Shown piece by piece: positions 21,501 through 34,537 of a stretch of 64,000 nt of DNA; the first letter of the stretch is position 1, and each line of letters begins with the position of its first letter. The notes below the pieces were generated by a model. It was given only the letters and a program-made list of their open reading frames with translations. It was not told where the DNA came from and searched no databases. The position numbers and the translations under genes were made by a program. The DNA is from Pisaster brevispinus (lineage: Eukaryota > Echinodermata > Asteroidea > Forcipulatida > Asteriidae): positions 9,208,001 to 9,272,000 of the forward strand of contig JAMKCF010000014.1 of NCBI GenBank assembly GCA_023634235.1. The letters are read 5' to 3'.

Positions 21501-24500
21501 AAAGATACCGCCGTTGGCCCGCAAGGGGGCTTAGTCTCAGCGCCCTTCTCTCGGACACACAGAGTACCTGTTCCAGTAGTAAGGGAAGGCCATAATCAAG
21601 AAAATATGGCATGACTGTTACATGTAGTGTTGCTAGAATTACCCCCAGAGACATGTGTTCTCATTCCCATGTGGAATACATGTATAACCTTTCTGTAATG
21701 ACTTATGAATGGCAGGAAAACCGACCAAACTTTCACACTCTGTTTTTCTTGAAACACAATTTTGCTTATTAATTGCTTACACCCTTTCTCCTGTAACTTT
21801 TCGTTGGGTTCTTTTTCCAGGCACAGGTTGATACGGTGGTATACACTGGTTATTCACCTTTCCACGCATATCACCCTATAAGATTTTTCATAGTATTGTT
21901 ATTTCCATTAGTAGGACACATAAAGGACTGTTTTTTTTATCAACAGCTCCGGTGTAAAGATGGTTCCTGTAGCCAGAGAAGTGAACTGGAAAACACTTTT
22001 TTTTTTATTAGTTTGGTTTAAAAACTAATTACGAAATGTCACATACAGTTATTAAATTTAAACATTTTCGATGACAATTTACTTCTATATGGTAACAGGT
22101 TGATTACCTTTAAAAAAACAGTAAACGGCATAACATAACGCTTTCAAAAGGGGCTTGTTTAACCAAAGTGCGAACGCAAACTACAGTTTTAATTGGCTCA
22201 AAGTGCCCCGTAGTACAATAATTGGAACACCCTATTGTGGCCCTAAAAAATGTACCCTTTTTTCGCTGCTGTTACTACGTTAAACGTGTAGAATTCAGAA
22301 TTTAATAACCGTAATATTTATAGATTGCCAGTGCGTTACCCCAATCGATGAGTAATATGAGATTAAAAGATTATAAAATAATACTCGGGTCTTCGAATAC
22401 CAAAGCATGATACTTAATGGGACAGAAGGCTGTGTGTGGAGTGGAATATGTAGTTTGATCCAATCGCGGGTTAACAAGATAAGCTACACTTAATCCTCTT
22501 TTATATTTGAATATTTTAAATGGATATATATGGGGGTTTTTTTGCTAGTGATAAGAATATTGTTCAGTGCAAGATAAAAGTACATATAATACGCGTGCGT
22601 TTTTAACTTTATAGTAAACATGGATGTGCTATGAAAGGAAGATGTGGCGTATTTATGTGAAGTCTTTTAAAATCGTGTTCAAAATGCCGCTTAGAGGCAC
22701 GTGATGTAGCTGTGACATCACATGTTTTGCTGGACTTCCTGTAGGCACGATTTGTAACACAGCTCAATTGTCCGAATTCTTATTGTGAAGAAAGGGGGCA
22801 CATCTCAAAACTTGTTCAGCTGTTTCTTGTATAACTCTTGAATTTATGTGGGAATTATGACACAAAATGTAAACATTCCTATAACATGGCGACTGTGGTA
22901 TCTTGCCTGCCAGAAAGGCTGTGGATTGTACAAGGTCACTTATATTCGAAACAAAAGTTACGTATAGTTTATTGAGCAAGTCGCTCGCAAATGCATGTGT
23001 ACTTTTAGAAGAACAGGAAATTATTCGTTCTTCTGTAGCTTTCAACACAATAACTTTAATCAAGTGAAGCCTGCGTTTTGGACATAGGCCCTATTCAAAA
23101 CGACTGTTTAAAAGTACGATTTGTGTGCAATGCATTAACAAGGGTAGGGCCTACATTACAATACTTGCAGACTTGAAAAAAAATTACTTCCAAGTTCAAT
23201 TTTTCTACACGTTTTTTGACTGAGAGTACATTATTCCCAAGTATCCAGTGATATCGTTTCGCCATGTGGTCGGCCGACCAAATACAACACGGTCTGTCTG
23301 ACACCGGGTTGTCACATATAGATACCAAGAGAATCAATTCAACACCCCAGTGTAATGAATCAAAACTCAAAAGCGCTTCTTACAAGTTGAACATACAACC
23401 CGATATAATATTGGCTGAAAGTAAAACTTCTGGAATGTTTCACGAGAAGGTTCAAGGAATTCATAATCATCTAAAAACAAAGACCAAACAAAACTGAAGG
23501 TTTTTTTTTTCCAGGAAGTGGAGTCTCAAAATGCACGCCTGGAAATTTGCAGAAAGCTGAGACATGTTTTATAAACATTTAAGTTGTAAGGTCACTCACT
23601 ACAATAACTCCTCTCAGTGTAGACTATTAAATTATCGCGTGTCTTTGAGAATTGGCCGTTAAATTGCGCGATTTTGTTACAGTCGTACGTTAAAACAAAT
23701 TCATTAATTTATTCACTATTTTATTCATTTATTCATTTATTTATTTATTTGTCACTTTGTCCCGCATTGTGCAAATTTTAAAATACAAACGATAAAGTTA
23801 CATTGCATATCTATGTACATGTACATTAAAACTTAAACATCCAGAGAATCTCAAAAGCACTGCTGGAAATCATTTAAACATTTAACAAAAGTTGTCAAAG
23901 TAGGTTTCTGGAAATTAAATATCACGTGAGACTTTAACGGTGTAAAGTTACGTTTTTGGAGGTTTTTTTGTTAGTAGTAGTAGTTCTTGAGTATAAAATG
24001 CCAACATCTCGCGTAAACAATCATGTTTCATATCCCGTTGTGGGGGGTGGTGTAATTGTTCCATTTCATTCTGCCCAGACATGTAAATACGACAAATGTG
24101 TTGTTTCATCGCACATGAGACCTCAGCAACGCGTTGAAAGCAACACCATGACACTTAACCCGTGGCTTGTACATTTTTATAAACAAAGATGTAATCTGGT
24201 CGTTATAACATAAACATCATTGTTCTTCGGGGTTGTTTTGCGGCAGACACTTTTTGTTGCCATAAAAACCGGCTGTGATTTATCAGCTTAAGTGTTAATC
24301 AAAAGCAGGCTTCGTGCCAACCTTACCTGTGGAAACGTCTGCATTTTTTAACGAGACGGAGTTGAACGCTTTGGGGCTGATCATAATTCTGTAACTGTTT
24401 AACTCAAAAAAATAGTAAGGTGGCCTGACGTTTCGACCCTAGCAGAGTCTTTCTCGAAGGCTATGACAGCGCAACACAACACATGTACAGTTATACTGGT

Positions 24501-25376
24501 GTAACAGAAGTAGTCAGGTGGAAAGAAATGAAGAAAGAGAGAGAGGGGGAGGCAGAACAGATAGCACGCAGAAAAAAGCAAGGGATGAACAATGAAGCGG
24601 TTGACTTTTTAACTCTTTCGAGGGCTAATGCATTAGGGATGTTTTAAAACACAAGACACGATTTCGTTTCGTTCCGTGTTTTTAAAAGCGCACACGCCAA
24701 TTCCCACCGGACAGTGTATAGCCTACTAGGCTACTCTTCTCTCCCTGTACTGTAAAGAAGCCAGTTTATTCAGTGCCACTTTGAAGTTATAAACCAGACC
24801 CTTGTCCCAATCCTCACGTGATCCTTAAAAGCTATATGAGCAACGCTGCTTCTGAAGAGGTGGTTTTGTCACTTTTTTACGCCCTGCTTGTTTGGCTCGG
24901 TAAAGTACCAAACGGGGATTTGTGTTAACTATGACCGTCCAAAATTAAATCCCACGTTGTGACACTTCGGTCGTGTATCAGTCACTTCAATGCATTTCAC
25001 GCATGCGGAACGTTTGAATATCTGCTTCACACAATTCCATATACAGTATACCACTGCAGACAAACTTGCTTTTGTGTCAACACAGTATACTGATAACTTC
25101 TGGTTATGTCTTCAGAATCTTGCATGTTGGGTTTGTGTGTGTGTGTTTTGTGATCTGTCTGTTATCTAGTTTGTATATAATACAATGATTGATACACTGT
25201 CCGGACAGATACCAACCATGGCATGGAGATACCAAAGTGGTTTATAAATAATGGCGCTGGAAAGTAGTCGATAAGCAGTGTGAAGATGACACTGATTTTT
25301 GTATACAATGACAAACCATGGAGTTAAAAAAATAAATACTTCCATGAACAAACCAACACGTCCTTTCCACCAATCC

Positions 25377-25550
25377 TGTGTGAACATGTCTACGCATTCA
25401 AACCGAGGACTTTAACGGAACCGTGAAAATGACATATCGGGGACAGTCCTCGGTTTGTTTCGTGTACAAAACCAATGGGAACATCGCTAAAACAAATTAA
25501 GTCCAAACCATGGGATGTCCTCGGTTTACACCATTTACAAACATGTGTGT
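25377..25550. mobile_element. MITE with ACCGAGGAC ends, copy 1
   Basis: The left block CATTCAAACCGAGGAC and right block GTCCTCGGTTT are inverted, each preceded or followed outwards by a similar TGTG-rich tip. The interior includes TGTACAAAACCAATGGGA. Related copies lie at 29283-29405 and 37286-37495. Confidence 0.6.
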
Positions 25551-25972
25551 GTGGGTTGATGTTTTCGGATAGTTATTCGTTCCAGGTTCCCTGTCTTCAC
25601 AGTATTGAGAGTGATAGTTCTAACACGACTCTGGTTCTAGTCATGTGAAATTAGAACCCAGTGTCATCTTTTATACTTATGGGGGAAATACTGCAATTCT
25701 TAGTTTCGTTTTTTACACATTGGGTTTGAGAAAGAAAAACAGGAAATCTGTGCCATGGTAAATAAAAGTACACGCGCATGAAATTATACATATCTCAAAA
25801 CCTCGTTCAACCGAATGGATTCACATTCACTTTCGGGCTCTCAAAAAGCAAACCATGAGGATCTGTGTTCAATCGTATGTAGGCAGCATTCTCTCACACG
25901 TCATCTACACTGCCATGATATTGGAGAACGATACATGGTACGGAACTTTCGAATTTACTCATCACTCTAAAA

Positions 25973-26218
25973 AAAAAAAAAACAACAACAACAACTTCCG
26001 GGTCGGGGCCTGAACCATTTCTGGGTCAGTGTATGACCTGGAATATGTGTCACAATGACCCAGAACTTAATGGGTCAAACTGCTGACGCAGAATCTTAGT
26101 TAAAATCATATTTTTAAAACAATTTTCCGGGTCAGCCTAACCCAGAAATGGGACCGGGCTTGGGACCGGACCCGGACCTGGATTCCGGGTCAAATTTGAC
26201 CCGGGAGTTTTTAGAGTG
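25973..26218. mobile_element. MITE with CACTCTAAAAA ends (246 bp)
   Basis: CACTCTAAAAA at the left is inverted as TTTTTAGAGTG at the right. The interior is rich in GGGTCA/TGACCC motifs (for example GGGTCAAATTTGACCC). Ends of the CACTNTAAAAA type are widespread in aquatic animal MITEs. No clear target duplication was found. A lone TTTTTAGAGTGCAG at about 18350 may be a remnant. Confidence 0.65.
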
Positions 26219-27159
26219 CAGTTGTTCTGCAAGGAAGGCACAAACGAATGGTTCGAGACGTCAAAATTAATACCCCTCCCCTCCCCCCGCCTCAAAACAA
26301 AAACCTACTTCACCCGCTTGACCCCCAATAGGAAAGTGTCTGGTTCGCTACCGGCATGTCTCTCTCTCACCTTATTTGTCTTCAACTAAATGCCTGTCAC
26401 ATCAAGCAGAAACATTGTGGCAACTAAAAACGAAATTCGTGACAAGCAAAGGCATAAATAGTACATTTGATTTTCAAGCATCACGACACTGCGGGTATGG
26501 TGGTTGTACATGTACCGAAGTGAAGTCGTGCGTCTATTTATAAGCCTAAAGAATACATGTGTACTCTGTTTCATCATTTCGGACTTAGAATTTGTCTTTA
26601 CTGACCTGACGTTCTCTAGAAGTTGTCAAAAAGGTTCTTGAAAATCTTACTGTGATTACTATATTCAGCTTGAACCGATCCATACTGTCTCGTGGTTGGA
26701 GTAGTGTCAGGCTGCTTTTCTGTTAATTAGGCTAGATCTAGTTTCACATGCAATGCGTGAGCGATAATGTTGTTATGTTCCCATTGTTAATCACGCATCC
26801 AGTGTAATGATGTATATATTTCACTCAAGTATTTATAATTCAGGTTTTTTTTCGCAGTGTGTTATTCAGTTGTTTTTCTATATTTGATGCAATTACGTTG
26901 TTTTCCCGTGCTGTGACTTTTCCCACCAAATCCAGCAGTATATGTAGTCATTGACTGATGGAATAATTGATTGATTTGTTTGTTTCATTATTAGAGATGT
27001 ATTTGTTTTAATTTCGATCTCACCACCTGTAATATATTCCCTGTGCAGGTACTGGCAACGCGCTGAGAAAGATCCAACCTCGTACTCGCTGGTTTGATCT
27101 TCGATGATACGATGACGATGATAGCCGCCGAGAACGATCAACCGTATAGTACAAGGATG

Positions 27160-27270
27160 TACCTGAATTAGCTACGGCTACAGCTATGGACGTCATATTC
27201 TTCGGCGCATGGTGACGCGGTAGTCCAGCCGTAGCCGCTTGTAGCCGCCCAATTCGGACACGGCCTAAGC
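27160..27270. mobile_element. GGCCGTATTCG-type MITE, degenerate copy
   Basis: It contains TAGCTACGGCTACAGCTATGG on one side and, inverted, the CCGTAGCCGC and CCAATTCGGACACGGCC blocks on the other (listed in pieces). The element at 61098-61240 has the same layout. Related degenerate GGCTACAGC arrays occur near 44050-44145 and 56590-56645. Confidence 0.55.
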
Positions 27271-28411
27271 TTCCAGAAGATCAAGCATTTTACACATTTT
27301 TGTTACTACTAAAATATCATCATTTTCTCGAAAGCCTGTGGTGTTTTCTTTTAGTTTTTCAAAATACATGTATATTGTTGACAGGCTGGTATCAATTCCT
27401 TAACAAATATTAGCCTAAATTAATTGAATTTGTGAAAAAGAAAACCTGTTTTCAATATCTAAAATAACATCCCGCGTGCGTTAATTTTTTCTTAAGTCCT
27501 GTTTTGCGCAACACTATAACAAATATGGAGACATATTGCTCAATGGTACACTAGCTTTAGTTTCAAACGCGTTGCACCATTAAGCTTCTTGTGTGGTACA
27601 TTGTGTTGGCCTGAACAGAGGGTCTGTCTACATATAAATATCACGTAATGTTTTGCAATGTAATGTGATTTATTCAACCTCGCACACTGAAATTGCTGAA
27701 CAATCAATTTAAAGACGTTCAAACAAACAGTGGTGTAGCTAGAAAGTTTCCAAGAGGCCACACCTTCCGGCAATGTGACACATTTTTATACTTCTTCTCA
27801 ACTTTCTGACTTTCAACTTTTTTTGGGTTGCATGAAGTGTGTTTTGGCGTCGATAAACAGAAACAATTACATAACACTCAGTCCATGACGGCCCAAAGTT
27901 ACTGCAAAGTTATAACTGCATGCTGATTGTATACCAGATAATTGAATCATTGTTCAAAAGAACACGCTTGTATCAGTTGCGTACGATTTTCCTCGGTTTC
28001 GTTTTAATTCATTGAATAATTTGCGTAAATATATAAGTTATTACTCACAAGAGAATAACACTTGCCGCTTGCTGAGAGTTAATTGTAATGTCAGTTATTA
28101 TTTCAAATTGTTTTTCAACATTAGCATATACAACGATCACTTTGATGCCTTTGCCTGGACCGGAAGCTTCTAATGATATATTGCTTGAAGGCATTTTATC
28201 TTTCAGTGGGCCTAATTTTATTGAGAGAGAAGTTATTTTTATATATTTACGAGCGCCTGGAATGGAAAAAAGTAATTATCTTAATCTTGTCTCTTCATCA
28301 TAAGTAGCGGTACTCAACAGTAAATACAGAGTGAGATATATTAGCGATTCGCGGATTGTCCAACATAATGACTATAATACAGTTACATGTTATAATTGTT
28401 ATGTTCGAAAG

Positions 28412-28735
28412 TGTGACGTAATTCCACTGTGAGCCACGCCCACTTTACACAAACTGGCTTCCTGAAGCCAATAGGAGTTACATTGAGCGAGTTTTCCTCT
28501 GATGATTTATGCAAGACATGTTTAATAATATTGGGCTTGTCTTTTACATAATGTTCTTCAAAGACATTATAAGGTCTTTTCAGAATTAGAAAATTCTGTC
28601 TTACGAACGGTGAAATGGGTGATTTTCTTTTTGGTAAAATTACACACGAACGTATGCTTTGGAGCCGGCAGTGAAGCGAAAACTTTGGGCGTACAGCAGA
28701 TACGCATGCGTGTGACTCGATGACTTGCTATAAAA
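28412..28735 (+). repeat. Dispersed repeat, copy 1 (second copy at 58092-58385)
   Basis: Collinear blocks are shared with 58092-58385: TTCCACTGTGAGCCAC, GAGTTACATTGAGCGAGTTTT, GATTTATGCA, CGTATGC, AACTTTGGGCGT and a CGTGTGAC block. The copies are diverged and non-coding, and the element type is unknown. Confidence 0.65.
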
Positions 28736-29049
28736 CAGGGTTTATACATGTATTTTTTTCAAACATTAGCCGATGAAGCGACCCCCCCCCCCCCCAATTA
28801 CATTGCACTTTGTCGCATTCGAGTTAGCTGGCGCGTGGCTAAGTGACATTTATAAAACGCTGATGTTAACAACAGAATAAAATGTAAAAGTCAAACCTGT
28901 ATATAATAACTTAATGACTAAACCAGCATTACTCGGTGTACCATACGCAAAGCCTTCTTGTAAATTGCTCAAAGAAAGACTTTATGTTGACAGATGAAGC
29001 CTGTGTATATTGTACTTGTTTCAATTTCAAAACCCAAAACAAAATTTTA

Positions 29050-29275
29050 GCATTGAAATGTTTTCTTTTTGTAAAATAAATAATTTCTAATATAAAAGGA
29101 AAGAACAAGTAAATGTTATGGAGTCATTTTGTTGTCTAACGAAGAGAGAAAACAAAATGTGTGCATTTAAATGTTTTCTTTTTGTAAAATAAATAATTTC
29201 AAAATATAAAAGGAAAGAAAAACTAAATGTTATCGAGACATTTTCTTGTCTGACGAAGAGAGAAAGGATGGGGTT
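29050..29275 (+). repeat. Tandem duplication of ~113 bp
   Basis: The unit starting TTGAAATGTTTTCTTTTTG (29052) is repeated from about 29165 with few changes. Both units end with a CTAACGAAGAGAGAAA or CTGACGAAGAGAGAAA block. It is A/T-rich and non-coding. Confidence 0.75.
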
Positions 29276-29282
29276 AGTGGGT

Positions 29283-29405
29283 GCGTCTAGGACTTTAACA
29301 ATATGGATCCAGATGGACAGATCGAGGACGTCCCCGGTTCGATTTTGTCGACAAAACCAAAGGGGAGTTGCTAAGAAAACTAAGTTTTAACATGCTATGT
29401 GTGTC
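29283..29405. mobile_element. MITE with ACCGAGGAC ends, copy 2 (partial)
   Basis: It shares TCGAGGACGTCCCCGGTTCG, the ACAAAACCAAAGGGGAG block and GTTGCTAAGAAAACTAAG with the 25377 and 37286 copies. The ends are poorly defined. Confidence 0.45.
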
Positions 29406-32400
29406 CAGGATTTTGAGCTGTTTGCGTAACTACAAGAAGTTACATGATGTTATTTTAGACAGATGTGACTGTGAAATAAGGTAAATTTTAGCATAAATCT
29501 ACAACTCCGTTGTGACGAAGTCACCCTAACACAACTTCATTCAAAGCAGCTTTCATCCGCGGACAAATTTTTGGAATTATTTAAATCGACCTTGACAGAA
29601 GACGAAATAAAATTTAAAAATATGTAATGCTGCGCCCTTTGGCGTCAATATGCTCATTGCTTGGCCTTCAATGCACGGTAAACAAGCTCGTTTTCCGGCA
29701 CTGAAATTCTTCTTGTCGAGGTTATCATTAGTTACCGCTATGCTGACGTAAATGATGATGATGTCATCTTTTTGTATTATTTGTGTTTGACGGGGAATTC
29801 ATTACGTCATGCCTGGCCACAATCTTGAAATATATATGATTGAAAGTGGGGATTAACGATTGCAGCCTTAATCATAAGATTGTGAAGATGTGTTGGAATT
29901 TCAATTAACTTGATCTATACTTGTGTCAATCGTCCCAAGCGATTCAAAAAATAATTGTTCCTTTCTTCAAGAATTATGGCAAAATTTTGCTCAAGTAAAT
30001 TCAAACAAAAATGTGTGCAGAACGTAGGCAAGAGTTCAGTGCTTCCATCGTTGTACTATGCCCCGTGCTGCGTGAGTAATAGCAATCATGAACGCCAATT
30101 GTTACTACGCCAACAGTGACCAGACTATTATCTAGTACTAGGGACTAAGGTCACACTTTAATTACATCGAACCAAGGATCATCTCCACCTACAGATTGAA
30201 CGACTCTATGTTATTTATCAACAAGAAATTTGTTTTCTTTGAGTTATTCCCTGTGCTATGTTACAGCCCCCCCCCCCCCATGACGTATTTGAAGTAGGAC
30301 GTCCGCCTTTTAGATAATAACCCAGTAACCAACCGATAGTACTTGTCAGAAGCTAGCTCTGGTCATAATAGCAGATGACCGTGGCGATTGTGCAAGCTGT
30401 TGATCGACATTTTTAGATGAAAACTCCACTGTGCATGCTGTTTGTTGAGAGCAACTCCAAATCAGAGCGATAATCTTGTTTTGTCTGCCCCCCGTGTACG
30501 CAGAACAGAATAGACGTGAAAAAAATGTGGGGCAGACATGATTTCCCATCGGCCTCTGTGGACATGTAGTTCGTCATCCCCCCTTTAAGCAAGTCGCCTG
30601 TCTGGGCCTTGAGAAGAAAAATCCATCATATACCGGGAGGTTGAAGCTGATTATTTTATCCTACGCATCTTGGCTGGACCCATGGTTATCAATCCCCACC
30701 CCTCCTTCACATCGCTTAAACAAATTTTAGAATTTAATTTTAAAAATTACGATCTTCACGCATTCGTTTGTGAACGCTGCGGCCCGAGAGAAGCGGTTGG
30801 TACCCGCTGCATGTCACCTCCCTGAACGTGGATTGATTTGACTTCCCGATGAAAATACCGTGACCGTTTTTTATTTGTTTTGTTGCCATTTTTTCAAGTA
30901 TACACTGTATTCAGCCGAAATGTTCACAGGTGACTTCATGGTAGTTTCTTGATATTTTGGCCAATATTTCAGCATTACTTTGTCAAAAACCAAACGACGG
31001 CCCTACCTTATAACGTAATGCACCAATACCAAGAGGATATTACATTTCCCCGTCAGCATCTTGCAATCCAATTACCATCATCACAACTGAATCAAACTTT
31101 ATTGCAATTTGCCTTCGCAGATTCACGCTCTAATTCAATTAACCCCAGCACAATAATAAAAGGTCGTCACATGGTTGGTTTTTCGATAAATTAGTGGATT
31201 TCTATCCTCTAGTCTTCAATAAACACCACACGAAAACACAACAATGAATTTCATTAAACTCAGCGGCCACGTGTTGGTGAACGCAATGACACTTTTGTTT
31301 TAACATTTTGTCAGGGAGTGCGGGCGTGCTTACTTAGTCTGCAGGTGTGTGACGAGATTGTACCTTTGATGATACAAGCATGGAATCTGGCTCGGTCATA
31401 ATGTAGAGATAGTGATTCGGTTCTAGAGCCATCGTAGGTTTGTCCTTTAAACAAAATGTATGCATGCCTAGCAAATGAGGAAGGGTCTATCAATCATAGA
31501 GCAAGGAACAGATCTGTTCCTTGATCAATCTATTACTATTAGTAAACTTGCGGGTATAGTATTTTCTCTATGGTATATATTATTACCATGTACTACACAT
31601 CTCTTTTGGGAGGAGTGTTGGCTCTGAAAAAGAGCCATTGTCATCTCTCTTTTTGTGTGATCTTCAAATACTGTTCTCGACCCCACTGTTTGTCAGACGG
31701 ACACCTACCCTGTACTTAGTCTGCAGTCAGACCGGTGTCTATCCAACGGGAACGAATGACATATTAATATCACGGTTTTGGAACTCGCAGCTGGAAATAT
31801 GACACCTTGAATTATCGTAAGTGGCTGCCATTAGAATAATTGAAACTACTCGCTTGATGATGACCGTATGGAATGGAATCGGTTCTTCACAAACAGACAT
31901 GGAACAAGCTTCTTCACAACTTAAATTTCCTGTAGGTGTTTATGTAACGTCTGCTATTTTATAATGACCACACGGTTGAAAGTGTTAATGTTACGTAATA
32001 TCATATTATTTTTAGTACCGTAGTATGGCCTAGTGTTTTTGTTTTGTTTTGTTTTGTTTTTTGGTTGTTGTTGTTTTTGTGGGGGGGGTTGGGGGTGTTG
32101 TTTGTTTGTTTGTTTGTTTTTTGTTTGTTTTGGGGGGTTTTCTGGTTCCTATTTTGTTTCTGTGATAATAGACGCGTAGACCTTTCAAAGTGACCTCTAT
32201 CACCTGTTCTAAGGTAGGTAATCAGAGGTAAAAAAAATGAATAAATAAATTAATCCGCTCAGTGCATGACATTAGGAGGGCGCTCAGTTGCAAGTATTTC
32301 TCATCGGTCTCACCATGCGTTGGCAACTGCTTTTTCTACAGTCAGGTATAATGAGTATTTATGTGTTTAATTTTAAGAGACATGATGCAAAGAACAGATG

Positions 32401-32431
32401 AAGTCAGCATTCGCTTCCTTTAACTTTATGT

Positions 32432-32645
32432 TGGATTTGAAACTTTGAAAGGTGGGAATACAATCAAGTGAGGTTTGCGATGACTCTGTGTGTAGCTAGC
32501 TCTCTTTAGGAGCTGTGGTGGATCTCAAAAGAACCGGTTCTCAATATCAGAACCACCACAGAGAATAACGTACATCTTTTCAGAACCACCACGGCTCAAA
32601 AGATAACTATTTAAATGGTGTCTCCACAAACCTCACTTTCCTGAG
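32432..32645 (+). mobile_element. MITE family with internal GGTGGTTCT palindrome, copy 2
   Basis: The left end (GGATTTGAAACTTTG, ACAATCAAGTGAGGTTTG) matches the copy at 8874. The right end (GTGTCTCCACAAACCTCACT) is its approximate inverse. The interior contains three AGAACCACCAC blocks. Confidence 0.65.
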
Positions 32646-32879
32646 TCATATACCTTTAAAATAGAATGACAATTGAAAGGAGGTTGTTCTTCGCTTGTTG
32701 ATTGCTTTTCAAATGACACCAGTGATTTACTAGTCAACAAACTGTTCCTCCCACACCCCTGAACTTGCGATCCCGGCTATACGCGCCTACTTGGCTACGG
32801 TGACAAGCAGCCCTCGGTGTGAAGGACGGTGTCACATTCAAGGTGCCCATTTACGTACTCCTTATTTGTCAAAGGAAAG

Positions 32880-33185
32880 CCTTTGACCAATTAGGAGTAC
32901 GGTATATGAGCATCGTGAAAAGGAGAAATCTGGATCAAAAGAATTCCTTTGACTAATTAGGAATACGTAAACGGGCATCGTGAAAAAGATAAATCCGCAG
33001 CAAGAGAATTCAGTTAAACAATTAGGAGTACGTAAATGGGTAGCGTGAAATGCAGAAATCTGCAGCAACGGAATTCATTTGACCAATTAGGAATACGTAA
33101 ATGGGCATCGTAAAAAAAGAATCAGTCTTGAGCAAAGGAATTCATTTGACCAATTAGGATTACATACGTGAAAAACAGAAATCTG
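32880..33185 (+). repeat. 66-bp minisatellite, about five units
   Basis: The motif GACCAATTAGGAGTACGTAA recurs at about 32885, 32951, 33016, 33081 and 33148, a 65-67 bp period. Each unit continues with GGGCATCGTGAAAAA, an AGAAATCTG-like block and GGAATTCATTT. Units are mutated relative to one another. The first unit is preceded by an inverted partial copy (TACGTACTCCTTATTTGTCA region), giving a hairpin at about 32850-32900. Confidence 0.85.
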
Positions 33186-34356
33186 TAACTAATGTTACAC
33201 AAGGATGCAAAATGTTTTTTTCCACAATTGCAAGTTCTAAAAGATGAGAGTAGGCCTAATAGTATTCTTTTTTTTTAAAATAGAGTAATTTTATAAACGT
33301 TGAGACCACATAGGCCTAATTATTATCTCAAGTCTCAAGTTCTTCTCAGACAGCATTTGTCCCTTTTAGAGATTGGTTCTCTACCTCCATGGTTCTACAT
33401 GGCTGTCACCCGCAAACCGAAGTTTCTAATTACTTTCCATAAGCTTCAAATCTCAACCCAGGGATGTGCAGAATGAATAATGTTCCTGTAAAGCAGCGTT
33501 TACTTATACGTTCCTATCTGGGGACCGTTTACTACAATTGGTACCGTTGAGAGGTGAGCACGCAGTACGCCTACTGGGAGCCTCAGCTATCATACTTTAC
33601 ATGAACCTATAAAATCGGAGTCAACAGTCAGACGTTCGCGGTGATTGCTCCCATCCTACATGACCGTGGAGTCATGGACAGGAACACTTTGGTTTCCCCC
33701 TTGAAATCAATGCCTTTTTAAGTAATATGGTTTTCCGCGAAATGAGGGCACTATAACAATGGTAACATTACGGTTTGATAGTTTATTGCGCCTGGAGACG
33801 CATCTAAGAACCTTTTAACAACCCTGATCTTTAAACCGGACCTAACCAGAGCGCACGTAGTTTGCGCGCGTGACAGTTCGACATGGGGATTGTGTGGAAA
33901 GGTTTCCAGTTGTAGGGCAGATAAAGGGAACAATTTGGGGGCAACGTTTGAGAATGAAATTTGGCTACAGGCTATCACAGATTAAAATTTTGAACAAAAA
34001 TATAGGTAGAATAACCAGCAGTTTTCAAAATTTGCTAATGATGACTGACCATGCTTTTTATTCTACCTAGTTGTTTCAAAGGACAGTATATTTCTCATGA
34101 CTGTGTGCCAAATATCATGCTTGTATCAACCAAGGCACAATCCCATGACCTACCTGTCGTACTTTAGGCCTACTGTACATAATTGAAAGATGTATTTTTA
34201 TATATTCATTTCCTGAAGCTTACCTTCTATTGATACTTGATACAAATTAATATAAACAGTTGTCATGATTGTACTGCTTTGAAAGTTGCGAGATATTTGT
34301 CCCCAAACTCTCAGTTCTTGTTGAAAAAAGCAAGTTGACGTGCACAACATCACGTA

Positions 34357-34537
34357 CAGTCACCCTCGTTATAAAGAGCACGTTATAAAGAATCTGCTTA
34401 TAAAGAGTATATTCTGAAGCCCCAGACCTCATTTTTACTTTGTGTTTCTTTGTTTGGGGGATGTCTGCTTACGCAACATTCTTGTTATGAACAGGTAAAT
34501 TGGCCAATCCCAGCAATCTTGTTATGATAGTCGACTG
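34357..34537 (-). mobile_element. pogo/Tc1-like MITE, copy 2 (181 bp)
   Basis: The ends are CAGTCACCCTCGTTATAAAG and, inverted, CAGTCGACTATCATAACAAG, with TA on both sides (34355-34356 and 34538-34539). Read on the minus strand it is collinear with 7520-7699, including TGCTGGGA and CCAAACAAAGAAACACAAA-type blocks. Confidence 0.8.

Noticed and set aside
32880..33185. Regular spaced repeats as a CRISPR-like array
   Set aside because: The whole 66-bp unit is repeated with no unique spacers, the repeats are diverged, and the genome is eukaryotic. It is a minisatellite.
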